Assembly (NCBI GenBank): GCA_022059125.1
Contig: JAEUWY010000023.1
Location: 1,240,001 to 1,304,000 of the forward strand
Direction: 5' to 3'
Length of the DNA stretch: 64,000 nucleotides
Source of the DNA: Corynespora cassiicola
Taxonomy: Eukaryota > Ascomycota > Dothideomycetes > Pleosporales > Corynesporascaceae
Both the position numbers and the translations under genes were made by a program. Below, one piece after another: positions 46,274 to 56,799 of this stretch; positions within the stretch are counted from its first letter, which is position 1, and every line of letters starts with the position of its first letter. Below the pieces are notes generated by a model that made no database searches, was not told the DNA's origin, and worked only from the letters and a program-made list of their open reading frames with translations.

Positions 46274-47954
46274 AAACGATGTGAATGGTTTCCTTTTTTT
46301 CATTTCTCTTCTATCCTAGGGCTCAAGAAGCGGCGTAGGCATGCATTATATACCCATAGGCGTTCAATCTCGGACATCAGCCTCGAACTGGTGGTGAAGA
46401 CACATTACAATATTCTACAATCTAAGAGTGGTATCTCAATCCACCTTCCAATCCCTTACATTATGCCATACCTCCTGTATCCCTCCAGTCCTTTCGACAT
46501 CCTCTAATATGATCTGCCAGGACCCAAGAGCTCACCGGGAGCACGAAGGGTACTTGGCTGCTTCGGTGGTAGATAACTATGGGGCCGATAATTCGATGAC
46601 GGTATTCCAAACGTGCCTAGAACATTAAGATGATCATCTCAGGCGTAGATTGTGGAATGATCAGCGAGACGAGGTCTTATGGGAAGAACTCTTATCAACA
46701 TTCAGTGGCAGACACGATCAAATCCCGCCAAGACCTCTCCCAAAATGAACCAATAAGCGTGGAGTTATTTTATCAATAACGTTTCAGAGGCCCATCGCCG
46801 CTACGTGTGTACCCACTCCACCGTTTTCTTGCCATGAAAACGCGCTTGCTCCGGCAAGAATTTACACACGGCGCTTCTGGAGCTCCGAAGGAATATCCAT
46901 CTCCGTTTGCCTACACAAACGCTCGCATGAATAGGCCAATATACCACCTCCCACATTCGTACTGTTAAGCGTAAGCGAATATACTGTACTAGCACACTCA
47001 GTACGGGCCCATAACAACAAAGAACGCTTCTTGGGGTGAGGATTGTTTAACGTTACTAATATAGTCAGCTAAAATGCACAAAGCCGGGAGTCCATTTAAA
47101 GAGCTTTCTACGCATATCCGGAGATATCCCACCCATACTTTAGGCCTACTTTTATTGATACTTAAGTACTATGGTGTGGATGCTGGAAACATGCCCTGGA
47201 TCTGTCTTTGAATGTGCTCGATGTACACATTGCCAGGGTTTCTGCACACTAAATGTGTGACAAGGGCACAGCAGAGTCACTGCTATTGAAAAGACAATTA
47301 GTCCTGCATGCCGCTGCATGCTGGGCTCGACAATACCCCGCCACATCGCAAGGGTTTCTAACAGAGTTGAACCTGCTAACTTATGGCGAAGCAGCAACTT
47401 CCGGAAATATGCATGAATTCCCTTCTGAGCAGCGGTTATTTCGTTTGTGGAGCACCACCTCTCGTGCTTCCTTGATTCGACGTAAATCTACACATGACAA
47501 CCGACATTTCGTGTGCTTTTTCAGACCTACACTACCGCATCGCTCCTCGGTTTAACCCTATTTGAAAAGCGTGAAGTTCTGGTCCCCTCTGTTTCTCCCT
47601 GCACTCTACCCTTATGCACACTTTGACCCCGGGATTAAAAGCGGGCTCAATCTCGCATCGAAACGTTTGGTAGGCGATATAGATCGGGGTCACAATCCTT
47701 GTGGTTTGAACCTCGCCGCCCTCGCCACTGGGAGCCGAATATTGACTCAAGCCCTATTTCCTGCTTGATAAATTCGTCGTCCATCTCGTTTGCAAACACT
47801 TGGAGATATTCACGGAATTCACGTCTCAGCTGACTTGTGTGGTGTCTTCCGTTCATTGGTTATTACTCATCGATCAGTAAGGATTGTCATAGGAGTCAAA
47901 CATCGAGCTCCATTCGTATGTTCAACCGGTTTTCTTTACAGTCGGTAACATAGG
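46274..47954. other. Gene-poor stretch
   Basis: 1.7 kb. A minus-strand frame pair at 47532-47856 contains DLYRLPNVSMRD and IEPAFNPGVKVCIRVE, possibly a small gene relic, but no start, splice pattern or family could be established. Nothing else supported. Confidence 0.35.
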
Positions 47955-48986
47955 ATGATGATGTACCTCCGCTGTATGTTCGTCTCCTGTGTGGCTGCCC
48001 TAGCTCCTCGTCAAGGTACGATAAAGCTGCGTTAAGTCGGTTGAAATGATTATAGTTAACTTTGCACTAGGGTTGCAGCACCACAGTAGCGACATAAATC
48101 CTACTCCCAATCTCGGATATGATCAATTGTGGAAACTACAACACCATTTCTATAGAAAGTTCATCTATCCTAATAATGTCGAGGAAGCTGCCAGTATTAA
48201 CTCGACTATCTTCTCCGAAAATGTAGGTGAAGATGCTCTCTCGATCAAGTACCACACCGTCGTTATGCGTCGGGAGCTCGCTGGGGTCCAGGAAAGTCGG
48301 CTAATGACATGTCAGGTCCAAGGTCGCGTCTCTGACACGCGCAACTTCCAGGGCAGGGAACTCAACACCGAATACATATTTGGGCTCTTTGTCCCTAGTG
48401 AAAGCAAGTCCATCATCGGCCAGCCGCGCTCTACAACATTTTGAAATTTCTCGGAGAAAAAAACATCGCCTCAGCATCTACACGGGTAGACTTCACATTC
48501 CCCGCCTTCGGAAACATATCCATGCCCGTCATACTCGAAACATGGTTGACGTGGAACTCGGCTGGCCAGATCACCCAGTACGATGCCATCTTCAAGTGGT
48601 TCGGCTACTTTGCCAAGACACTCGTCACGAGTCTGGACTCGGACTCAAAAAAGGCGGGCCAAAAGGCCGTGAAGATGATGGCAACCTCCATCTGCAGTGC
48701 GCATGGCAGATATTGCAACGGCACAAACCTCCAGTATGAGTCGTACGAAGCGTGCTCCACTTTCCTGACTCTAGAAATACGCGTAGGGGAATCCTTTGAG
48801 CTCGGGATGAACACACTGTTCTGTCGTTCGATGCACGAGAACATGCTAAAGTATAGGCCCGATGTGCATTGCTCGCACATTGGACCCACAGGGGGGGGTA
48901 TGTGCGAGGATGATGTCCCGTACATGGAGAAGGCGGGTGAGGTCTACTATACAAACAGTCCATGGTCACCGTCTAGTTGCACCTGA
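47955..48986 (+). CDS. Secreted Cys-rich fungal protein, reading frame broken
   Basis: Exon 1 47955..48015 encodes a signal peptide (MMMYLRCMFVSCVAALAPRQ); a 55-base GT-AG intron follows and the frame continues from 48071. The first part (LWKLQHHFYRKFIYPNN, AINST-like ASINSTIFSENV, GRELNTEYIFGLF) resembles an NTF2/SnoaL-like fold. At about 48417-48424 the frame must shift by one base to reach AALYNILKFLGEKN and the conserved C-terminal half (SICSAHGRYCNGTNLQYESYEAC, CRSMHENM, RPDVHCSHIGPTGGGMCEDD). This layout matches a large secreted family of Pezizomycotina with unknown function. The break is either a real pseudogenising indel, a sequencing error, or a 26-base intron at 48394-48419 that would be unusually short. 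The rest of the frame is clean, so decay would be recent. Confidence 0.6.
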
Positions 48987-49873
48987 TTGGAGCCTCATCT
49001 CTGGTGCATATACAACATGCCGGGTTTAAGACGATTCCTCCATGCATATTGGGTACACTGTAGATGGGGTGTCTTGGTTTATAATGCCTTTGCTTGTGTA
49101 TATAACGGCTTCTCGGTACTTCAGGTGTAACCTATACTGTCCAATGTACTCTTCGGCAACGGACACAATTGGTCAAATAATCGTGCCTGGGGAGGAGGGA
49201 TTTCTCCACGTCTTCGAAGTGAAAGATTGATCATTCAGATGTGCCTTTTCATCACAGTATTTCCCATCACTAACATGCTCAAAAGAGAGCCACGCTAATG
49301 ATTGCTAAGCAACTAGTCGTGTCCACGGAGAGAACAGTACCGAAAACTCACTCAAATCGGGCGCTAGCTAGGGCCCACAAGTGCATGCAGTCTCCACATG
49401 GTGGCGCTGGCAACCCCATCCAAGCACTTCGGGGGACATACCGGCGCCCTGGGACTTGCCCATGGTAGGTCCCAGGACAAGGGTTTGGTGGCTCTCCCTG
49501 ACCGTTTGGATGGCCGGAAACTTGCTCACCGAAGTACACGGCCGTTGTTCATGGCGCGCACAGCAAAGGAAATGTAATGGGCGTGCGGCTAATGTGACAG
49601 CCACGGGCCCAGCAGTCAATGGTTCGGGACTCGTTTGAACCCGGTTGTCGGTAACGAGACAGATGTGTTCACAGTGGCATGGATTGAAAAATTCTGAAAG
49701 GCAAACTTGCAGCGTTCCGCTGGATGGATATGATGGCAGAAACACGCCCGGAGCAATTGGATATCTCGAGAAGGACAAACAGAAGGAATGGGAGGAAAGA
49801 CAGGTTGCGCCCCCGCTTGCCATCATGCTCCCAAGAAAAAGAGAAAAAGGTGCAAAAAAGGGCATGGGCCAGA
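48987..49873. other. Convergent 3' region
   Basis: About 890 bases between the secreted-protein and copper-transporter stop codons. No coding frame or RNA supported. Confidence 0.35.
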
Positions 49874-50490
49874 TCATGCGCAACAGCCCGTCGGACCTGA
49901 AGCCTCGACTGGTGTCTTCTTCTCCTCCCTCTCGGGAAGAGCCGAGTATGGGATTCGCACGACTAGCCAATCGCACAAGAACTTGCCCAGCACGGAACCA
50001 AAGATGACGGAGATGAAGATGTAGCCATTGTAGTGCATGACGAGCAGCATGACAATGTATGCGACGGCGAGAATGGCGCCGTGGATCAGGGCGCGGCCAA
50101 ACTGCTGCAAGGGCGATGCGCGGAAGGTGGCGTATCTGGTGGTTGCGGGCGTCACGGGCTCGTCGCCAGCACTGGCCACGTCGGCCTCGAGAGCCTGCAG
50201 GGCCTGCAAGCGCCGCTGGAACGAGCGAACGAGGTGGGCTTCATATTCCTTGCTCACGCGGCGCAGGAGTTCGAGGCAGACGACGAGGAGGGCGACGCCA
50301 ATGCACGACGCAATGAACATGGCGTTGTTTTTAACATGCCACGAGCTCGCGAGGAAGCAGGCGTCAATGGTGTACCAGTTCCACATCATCTGGTGCCGGA
50401 TTAGCCTCGCGCCCAAATGAAGCCGCCGCTGCCACTCACCTCAATCTTGCACTCGGCCATGCCCGTCATATTGCCGCTGCCGTGGTCCAT
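49874..50490 (-). CDS. Ctr-family copper transporter
   Basis: Two exons, complement(49874..50389, 50440..50490), 188 aa, GT-AG intron of 50 bases in phase 0. Trimeric importer of Cu(I). The N-terminus is short with spaced Met (MDHGSGNMTGMAEC), a copper-collecting segment. The three helices include the diagnostic MxxxM (MLLVM) in helix 2 and GxxxG (GSVLG) in helix 3. The C-terminus ends TGCCA, a Cys pair like that used to pass copper to cytosolic carriers. The loop between helices 1 and 2 is long and charged (SKEYEAHLVRSFQRRLQ). It is divergent from a ferric reductase with copper-type promoter elements between them, which supports high-affinity uptake. Confidence 0.92.
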
Positions 50491-50787
50491 GGTGGATTGT
50501 CTTGTCGCGGGGTTGGCGTGTGTAAGAAGCGTGCGAGGGTGGTGGGGTGGAGGCGGCGGTTCGGTGCGGTGTTAATCTACCGGCAAGGGCACACAAGGAC
50601 GCGACAGAGGGCAAAATTGCAAGACAATATGTACGGGGCGAGGAGCCGCAGGCCTGGATATAAACCCGCCAGAAACGAAGGACGGGTGGCGGCGGCCCAG
50701 CGCCTGTCGGGGAGCCAAGGTGGAGGGGTTGACAGATGGACATGGTGGGCTCCAAGTGGGTCCCAAACGACATGTAATGTGCGCAAA

Positions 50788-50795
50788 CGTGCTCA
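50788..50795 (+). promoter_or_regulatory. Copper-responsive element-like site 1 (CGTGCTCA)
   Basis: One mismatch to TGTGCTCA, the element reported for Aspergillus Mac1. About 298 bases from the transporter ATG and 182 from the reductase ATG. Confidence 0.45.
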
Positions 50796-50891
50796 TTTTG
50801 CCATGGCCAAGCCTCCAGACGTTCTGGTACTCAGTGAAACGAACCATGGCCCACCGCCGCCGCCGTCCTATCCAGATTTGCTGATTCAATA

Positions 50892-50899
50892 TGTGCTCA
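50892..50899 (+). promoter_or_regulatory. Copper-responsive element site 2 (TGTGCTCA)
   Basis: Exact match to the Mac1-type element, 78 bases upstream of the reductase ATG and 17 bases from GATTTGCTGA. Confidence 0.6.
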
Positions 50900-50976
50900 C
50901 GCCCGTCGCCTGTCGCCTATAAACGTGGGAGCGCCGCACTGTACGGCGGCATGCCAGCGCCCCCCTCCGTCACACC

Positions 50977-52974
50977 ATGTCCAAACGCCATATCCAAGAC
51001 CATGCCTCGGCAGAGAGCCTCGAGCCGCACTGGGGCTACGCTGACCGCGTGGTCCCGTGCACCAACGACGCTGGATCCTGTGCCTATCTCGACGAGGTGT
51101 ACGGCTCCCACGATCGGTCCATGGTGTACATGGGCATCCTGTGGCTGACCATCGCTGCCATCCTGATCTTCTGGGCTGTCGGCCGCCAGTCCCTGCGCTC
51201 AAGGACGCCTGGAGTCGCCCTCCCCGTGCGGGGGGAACAACAGTCAAGGAGCCTCAGCGCCACCCAGAGGCTGCGGATAGCCGTCCCGGCCGCTCTGCGA
51301 AGACATCTGCTCCCGGATGCCCCCAGGATCCTCTTCGGCCGCACCACGCGGTTGCAGGTGGCGGTTCTCGCTGCCCTCGCGGCCTACCTGATCATCTGGT
51401 CCTTTGTCGGCATCGGATACAACAAGTGGGTGACTCCCGTCAAGAACTCGCCCGGCGTATACAACACGCGCACCAGTCTTGGCCCCTGGAGCGACCGTGT
51501 CGGAATCATTGCCTATGCTCTCACGCCCTTGTCTATTGCGCTTGCGTCGCGCGAGAGCATCCTCTCCCTCATCACCGGCCTGCCATATCAATCCTTCAAC
51601 TTCCTGCACCGATGGCTCGGCTACATCATCTTCGCGCAATCTGCCCTTCATACCATTGGGTGGTGCGTGATTGAGCTCCGCCTCTACCAACCGCAGCCCT
51701 CCGTCGGCATTGAGTGGATCAAGCAGCTGTACATGATCTGGGGCGTCATTGCCATGTTCTTCCTCACTGCTCTCGTCATTCTCTCCACCCCCTGGGGAAT
51801 CCGCATGACGGGCTACGAGTTCTTCCGCAAGTTCCACTACGTCGTCGCCTGCCTGTACATTGGCGCCTGTTGGGGTCACTGGGCCCAGCTGTACTGCTAC
51901 CTGCTCCCCAGCTTGATCATGTGGGGTCTGGACAGGGCCATTCGTCTCGTTCGTACGGCGCTACTGCACTACAACTATCTCCCAGACGGAAACATGGGCT
52001 TCCGCTGCGCGACAGCTGACATCAGCTTCTTCCCCGATCCCGATCCCCAGGGCGGTGACATTGTCCGCCTGGACTTTGATCACCCGCACGATGCGTGGAA
52101 CATTGGACAGCACTTCTACCTGTGTTTCCCCGAGTCGAGCGTCTGGCAGTCGCATCCTTTCACGCCGCTCTCGCTCCCCATCGAGGGTGCCCGCGCCCAG
52201 CGACACAGCTACATCTTCCGCGCGAAGAAGGGAGAGACGCGTCGAATTGCCGAGCTCTCTGCCCGCCGCTGCACTCGCAATTCGGACAAGTTGGCCCCGG
52301 GGACTGACGCCAAGTTGAGCGTCGTCCTCAATGGCCCGTACGGCGAGAACATCACCTCGGACCTTCCGCGTGACGCCAACATCCTCTGCATCGCCGGTGG
52401 CACTGGCGTGACCTATGTCCTCCCGCTGCTCATGGATCTTGCCTCGCGCCCGCAAAACAGCGACCGTCGCTTCAGCCTCGTCTGGGTGGTCCGTCACAAG
52501 CAAGATATGGAGTGGGTAGCGCCCGAGCTGGCAGCCCTGCGCTCCTCTGCGCGAGCCATGGGGCTCGGTATCCGCGTGTTCGTGACCCGTGGCGGCGAGG
52601 AGGCCGCCCTACCGCCCGCCTGCAACTGCCAGCCTTCGGCTTCGGACAAGGAGAAGGAGGCGAACCAGGAGATTGCGCCCGTGGCCAACTCTTCCTCGTC
52701 TTCGGATACGTCTTCGCAGCTGTCCCTCCACGGCGTTTCAAAGTCGGAGCTGAACATGGATCATGTTCACAACCGCCCTCACCTCCAGGAAATCGTTACC
52801 ACTTTTGTCAACGAGAACGTGAGCGGGCCAACGCACGTTGTGGCCTCGGGCCCAGGCGGCATGATCAGCGAGCTCCGGGGTGTTGTCGCCGGTGTGAATG
52901 ATGGCGGCAAGGTATGGAGGGGCGAAACGAGATGGGACGTGAAGCTCGTCTGTGACGACCGACTGGAGTGGTAG
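50977..52974 (+). CDS. Ferric/cupric reductase (FRE/NOX superfamily)
   Basis: Single exon, 665 aa. Plasma-membrane flavocytochrome that reduces Fe(III) or Cu(II) outside the cell using cytosolic NADPH. An N-terminal anchor helix (ILWLTIAAILIFWAV) is followed by the ferric-reductase membrane domain. The two heme-ligand pairs are FLHRWLGYIIFAQSALHTIGW and KFHYVVACLYIGACWGHW. FAD binding is marked by HPFTPLSLP, and NADPH binding by GGTGVTYVLPLL and the C-terminal VASGPGGMISELR. An acidic/Ser-rich insert (about residues 550-600) interrupts the NAD domain, as in many fungal Fre proteins. No signal peptide is obvious. The divergent Ctr neighbour implies that Cu(II) reduction to Cu(I) for uptake is the likely job. 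Confidence 0.93.
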   Translation: MSKRHIQDHASAESLEPHWGYADRVVPCTNDAGSCAYLDEVYGSHDRSMVYMGILWLTIAAILIFWAVGRQSLRSRTPGVALPVRGEQQSRSLSATQRLRIAVPAALRRHLLPDAPRILFGRTTRLQVAVLAALAAYLIIWSFVGIGYNKWVTPVKNSPGVYNTRTSLGPWSDRVGIIAYALTPLSIALASRESILSLITGLPYQSFNFLHRWLGYIIFAQSALHTIGWCVIELRLYQPQPSVGIEWIKQLYMIWGVIAMFFLTALVILSTPWGIRMTGYEFFRKFHYVVACLYIGACWGHWAQLYCYLLPSLIMWGLDRAIRLVRTALLHYNYLPDGNMGFRCATADISFFPDPDPQGGDIVRLDFDHPHDAWNIGQHFYLCFPESSVWQSHPFTPLSLPIEGARAQRHSYIFRAKKGETRRIAELSARRCTRNSDKLAPGTDAKLSVVLNGPYGENITSDLPRDANILCIAGGTGVTYVLPLLMDLASRPQNSDRRFSLVWVVRHKQDMEWVAPELAALRSSARAMGLGIRVFVTRGGEEAALPPACNCQPSASDKEKEANQEIAPVANSSSSSDTSSQLSLHGVSKSELNMDHVHNRPHLQEIVTTFVNENVSGPTHVVASGPGGMISELRGVVAGVNDGGKVWRGETRWDVKLVCDDRLEW

Positions 52975-53323
52975 GAGCTTGATGCGCCCCGTGGCGACTT
53001 GAATTTTGTGTAAATAGCTTTGTTGATACCCCCTTCATATTGAATCTTCTTTTCACGTCCGATATCAACTCGCTCGGCTTTGATGTGGCGTACCAAATGA
53101 TTTCTTCAATTGTGCATACACTGTGTTTTTTTCGACGTCAAAATGTCAGACTAGGAGCGTGATACACTATCGATACCGTCATAATCCTACAGTGACTGGC
53201 ACGGCAGAATGTCGATGTCCCAGTCTTTTCAACTAACGCCGTCGAATCAAGCCAACCAATTTATAGATGGTCCACCACCCATGAAAGCCGCAACGCCGAC
53301 CCGTAAACCAAATGGCCAAGTTC
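52975..53323. other. Convergent 3' region
   Basis: About 350 bases between reductase and DGAT2 stops, AT-leaning with a T6 run at 53126-53131. No gene seen. Confidence 0.35.
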
Positions 53324-55031
53324 TCACTCAATGATGCGCAGCTCCTCGGTTCTTTGCTTGGCAAATGTGTCTTTGTGGTCATCCCATACGCGCAAGAGCT
53401 CCTTGACATAGTCTTCATGCACCCGGTTTACGTATTCGTTGTCCGGCTCGTTGTCCTGGACGACGCGGATAGGGCGGCCGACGACGATATTCAGAGGCCT
53501 GCGATACGGCATCATGCCAACATCATAATTGAATATGCCCCGTGCGTGGAACAGCGGGACGGTGAATCCCATGATCTTCTTGACGAGGAGCTGGAATTTG
53601 TGGACATAGGGGTGGGACTTGGCATCCAATTGTTCATAGATTTCATTCTCGCCGAAGCCTATGACAGGTACAAGGTCGGCACCAGTCCGGATGGCCATCT
53701 TGACGAAGCCCTTGCGGCGGTTGAGGACAAGACGAAGGGATCCGGGGTGAGAATCAAGGGCTTCCCGAGCGCCTCCTACAACAACGGTCACAGCACGGCC
53801 CATGCCTTCGCCATTTCTGCCGCCCTTGCTCAGGATGTTCTCGATGGACTCGCGAGAAACGGAAGCAAGTCCCATACGCAGAGCATACTCGCGGTACAAA
53901 GGCAAGCGGAAATTGGAGTCTAGCGTGAGCAGGGTGTTTGTAATGCCTGGGAAGAGCTGGGAGAAGCCCAATGCCTCGGTAGCAAAGGCGGCAAAGGCAC
54001 CGTGTGAAATGATGCCGTGGGGGTGGTAGCCGAAGATGTACTTGCGAGTAGGCTCCAACTCCTGCGAGCGATGGAGGCGAGCGGGGAAATACGAGGCAAA
54101 GAGCGACCAGACGGGCAGGCGTCGAGCACGCTCGCTGCGGAATGACAGCTCACCAGAAGTTCCGGCATTGGAAAACAGCACGTAGACCAGGTAGGGAAGC
54201 AGGATAGGCCACAGCAGGGGAATAGCGCAGAGGAAGAAGAAAATAGCGAGCGAGCCGGCGATGCTGAGCGTGTGGATGAGTACGGCGAGCGTCTGCAGGC
54301 GACGCTGGAGTGGAACATTGAGAGGGGCAAATCGGATTCTGTATCATGTCAGCGCGAGTCCTATAAAATGACGCAGTGGCAGCCGGCAGGGCGAAGGGGG
54401 GACTTGTGCGGCGTCTAGTGCAAGGGGTGCAGCGGCCCGCGTACGTAGGGGCGCGGCGCGGCACTTTGCACATCAACGGCGGGCGGGCGTTGGCAGAGGC
54501 TGGGGGCTCTACGACGCCGACCAAGGCCTGCACGGCGTGGTTGCGTGTCAGTGGTGCAGCATACTTGCTCCTGTGCCAGCCAGCGCCGGCCTGGCGCCCC
54601 GATTTGAGCTCCGAGTTCCTGCGCATGGGCTTGCCGTCGGTGCGATGGGGCTTTTCAAACTGTACGGCCGGCTTCACGCTCGTGAGAGGCTTGCCATTGC
54701 CATCCTGATGTTTCTCGTATATGTCGCCATTGGGCATGTCGGTGTGCTTCTGGCCGATGCTGCCATTGGACTTGTTGGAGCCGTTGCGGCGGTGGCTGCC
54801 CCTGGCGGGGCTCTTGGGGGTTTCGTCCTGGCCGGCGCCCTCGAACTGGAGCTGGTCGGCGTCGTAGTTTTGGTGTTGGGTGTGTTGTTTGGCGTCGGTG
54901 GTGCCTTCAGTGGTGCTGTCGACACGTGATTGCTGGTGGAGGGCTTCTTCGGCCGCGTCGGCGTAGGACTTGGGCGCCAGGTGCTGGGCCTCGCGGTCCT
55001 CGGGCGCGGAGGGCTCGGGGTTGAGCGGCAT
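53324..55031 (-). CDS. DGA1: Diacylglycerol acyltransferase, DGAT2 family
   Basis: Two exons, complement(53324..54338, 54565..55031), 493 aa, 226-base intron in phase 2. Forms triacylglycerol from diacylglycerol and acyl-CoA at the ER/lipid droplet. Two membrane helices (TLAVLIHTLSIAGSLAIFFFL, IPLLWPILLPYLVYVLF) precede the catalytic YHPHG motif (IFGYHPHGIISHGAF). Further family blocks are GGAREALDSHPGSLRLVLNRRKGFVKMAIRTGADLVPVIGFGENEIYEQ and VVGRPIRV. An unusual N-terminal extension of about 155 residues is hydrophilic and rich in Ser, Gln, Asn and Lys; yeast Dga1 also has an N-terminal tail, but shorter. The start at 55031 (MPLNPEPSAPED) is the first ATG of that frame. Confidence 0.92.
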
Positions 55032-55560
55032 GGCGGGTGGGGGCAGGCGACGATGCGTCGAGGAAGAGGGATGCCGAGGTTTCTGGTAGGAAGAGAAGGA
55101 GGAGGAGAATGGGAAGAGGAGGTGCATGCTGCCTTCGTGCTTTGCAAGCCTGCCCTTGGCGGGGATGACGTCGCAGACGGCGGCGGGCCCAGCCGTGGCC
55201 GTGCTCGTGCTCGGCATCCCGTTCCTCCGCAGTCGCTTGCCTGCCCACCTAGGGAGGTGCCCAGGTATACTCGTACCCAAGGAGGTAGGCACGCGGTTCT
55301 TGGCGCCTGCCCATCCGCTGTCCTGTTTGCAGGTACGCACCAGCCTGGGAAGGCACCGTATACCATATACCACGGGCTTGCTCTTTCCACCACGGGCGCT
55401 TCCCATCGACCCATCCCAATCCGGACTAGCCTCCCACCGCCGCCCTGGGACTGCCTAGGTAGGTAGGTGGCTGGCGTAGCTGGTGTAGCCCTACTATGTA
55501 TATAGCTGCGAAGGGCTCGACCTTGGCCTCGGCCTCGTCCTACTCCTACCCCCCTCGACC
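55032..55560. promoter_or_regulatory. Divergent promoter, DGAT2/STK19-like
   Basis: 529 bases between the two start codons. A TAGGTAGGTAGG tract sits at 55457-55468, and a TATATAGCTG sequence at 55498-55507 is about 55 bases upstream of the STK19-like ATG. No regulator-specific site recognised. Confidence 0.4.
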
Positions 55561-56799
55561 ATGTCCTTTCACGCCACGGCTGCCCACGCGTCACGCATCA
55601 AACGGGCGAGGAAACTAAGCACGGCTGCGTCGCTAGGCTTACCGTCTACCGCATCTTCCCCGTCGTCAGCAGCTTCGCAGCCAAGGTCCACGCCCAAAGT
55701 CAAGACACCCGCTCACGATGCCGACGACGAGAAGCTCCATGACCTGGGCCTCATCGCCCCCTTGGCTCAAGACTTGAACTTCCGCGATGTGCCCCAGTAC
55801 ATGGAATACATCCGTACCAAAATGTTTGCAGACATCCCGGCCATCGCCGCGGGCATGAGCTCGACGCGGATAGCTGAGGTCCTGAATTACCGCCGCGCTC
55901 TGCCGCCCATCGTCACTGTGGCGCATATTGATGCTCTAGGTGCCTCATCGACCGCCACAGAGCGAGAGATTACCGACCTGTCACGGGCCGGCATCCTTCG
56001 CAGAGTCACCATACCACGGCGTGGTCTTGGCGCTTCTGATGTAGGGGACGGCCTGGCTTCGGTTCAACTGTGGCAGCGACTTGTGCATGCCCATGCCGAA
56101 TTAGACGACGCTTTGAAGCGTGCGTATCCCTTGCCTGCCGTGCTTTCCCCCGTCTCACATTCGCCAGAAAAATACATATCCGTCATGGATGCAAATCCGA
56201 CGTCGGCCACGATCCCAAATACTGCTTTCACGCCCGCCGAGGCTTCGATACTAACCACCGCCGGCTTCCTCACCACTAGTACCGCCTCAGACTCCCACTC
56301 TTCGTCTTTTGCCTCGCCTGGCTCTGTCAGCATGGGTTGCCTATCCTCACTCTCTTCTGCTGGTTCAAGGTATGCAGCCGGCTCCCTTGGCGCAGTGGGC
56401 GGTTCTTCGCCTTCCCTACACATCCCTGGCCGGGAGACCGCTTCTCGCACCACCACCTCGGCTTACTACAATTTCTCGCTTCCAAACACAGGCTCTCATA
56501 TCAAGCTTCTCGTCGACGCTAGATCGCACATGCTCAGTCTGCTGGATAGTTCCAGATACAAAGAAGCCCCGTTGGCCTTCTTGCGCCAACGATGGGACGG
56601 CGGTATCATTGGGAAAGACGTCATCACGGAGAGAAAGAGGTCGCGGAAGGAAATTTCTGGGGTTCTGCCAGGGAGGACTAAGAAGTGGAAGCAATTCCGT
56701 GGCATGAGATTCGATTGGATCCTCGAAGAATGTCTAGGTGCCGGCTTGGTTGAGATCTTTGAAACCGGGAGTGTAGGTCCGGCGGTTCGTACAATATGA
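55561..56799 (+). CDS. STK19: STK19-like winged-helix protein
   Basis: Single exon, 412 aa. Collinear similarity with human STK19: LPPIVTVAHIDAL...EITDLSRAGILRRVTI aligns with its first winged-helix unit, FTPAEASILTTAGFLTT with the second, and GSHIKLLVDARSHMLSLLDSSRYKEAPLAFLRQRW plus FDWILEECLGAGLVEIFETGSVGPAVR with the third and the C-terminus. Human STK19 was named a kinase but is now viewed as a DNA-binding winged-helix factor of transcription-coupled repair; there is no kinase motif here either. A Ser-rich insert of about 90 residues (AFTPAEAS...SRYAAGSLGAVGGSS) sits between the second and third units. The N-terminus is basic and disordered. Nuclear function is inferred. Confidence 0.82.
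   Translation: MSFHATAAHASRIKRARKLSTAASLGLPSTASSPSSAASQPRSTPKVKTPAHDADDEKLHDLGLIAPLAQDLNFRDVPQYMEYIRTKMFADIPAIAAGMSSTRIAEVLNYRRALPPIVTVAHIDALGASSTATEREITDLSRAGILRRVTIPRRGLGASDVGDGLASVQLWQRLVHAHAELDDALKRAYPLPAVLSPVSHSPEKYISVMDANPTSATIPNTAFTPAEASILTTAGFLTTSTASDSHSSSFASPGSVSMGCLSSLSSAGSRYAAGSLGAVGGSSPSLHIPGRETASRTTTSAYYNFSLPNTGSHIKLLVDARSHMLSLLDSSRYKEAPLAFLRQRWDGGIIGKDVITERKRSRKEISGVLPGRTKKWKQFRGMRFDWILEECLGAGLVEIFETGSVGPAVRTI

Larger units (their letters stand above)
50491..50976. promoter_or_regulatory. Shared divergent promoter, copper transporter/ferric reductase
   Basis: 486 bases between the two start codons. It contains an exact TGTGCTCA (50892-50899), a one-mismatch CGTGCTCA (50788-50795), and a GATTTGCTGA (50875-50884) that fits the fission-yeast Cuf1 consensus. 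These imply joint induction under copper shortage. Confidence 0.6.

Noticed and set aside
47532..47856. Minus-strand gene in the 46-48 kb gap
   Set aside because: Two short frames with protein-like text, but no credible start, splice join or family. Left as an intergenic note.
48394..48419. 26-base GT-AG intron in the secreted Cys-rich gene
   Set aside because: It would restore frame but is far shorter than any other intron in the window (minimum 45) and removes residues expected in the family. A frameshift is more likely.
54339..55406. Long minus-strand frame reading through the DGAT2 N-terminal exon and its upstream region
   Set aside because: Only 54565-55031 is coding; the rest is a fortuitously open intron and promoter. 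The frame after the donor lacks family similarity, while the spliced frame continues into the DGAT2 helices.
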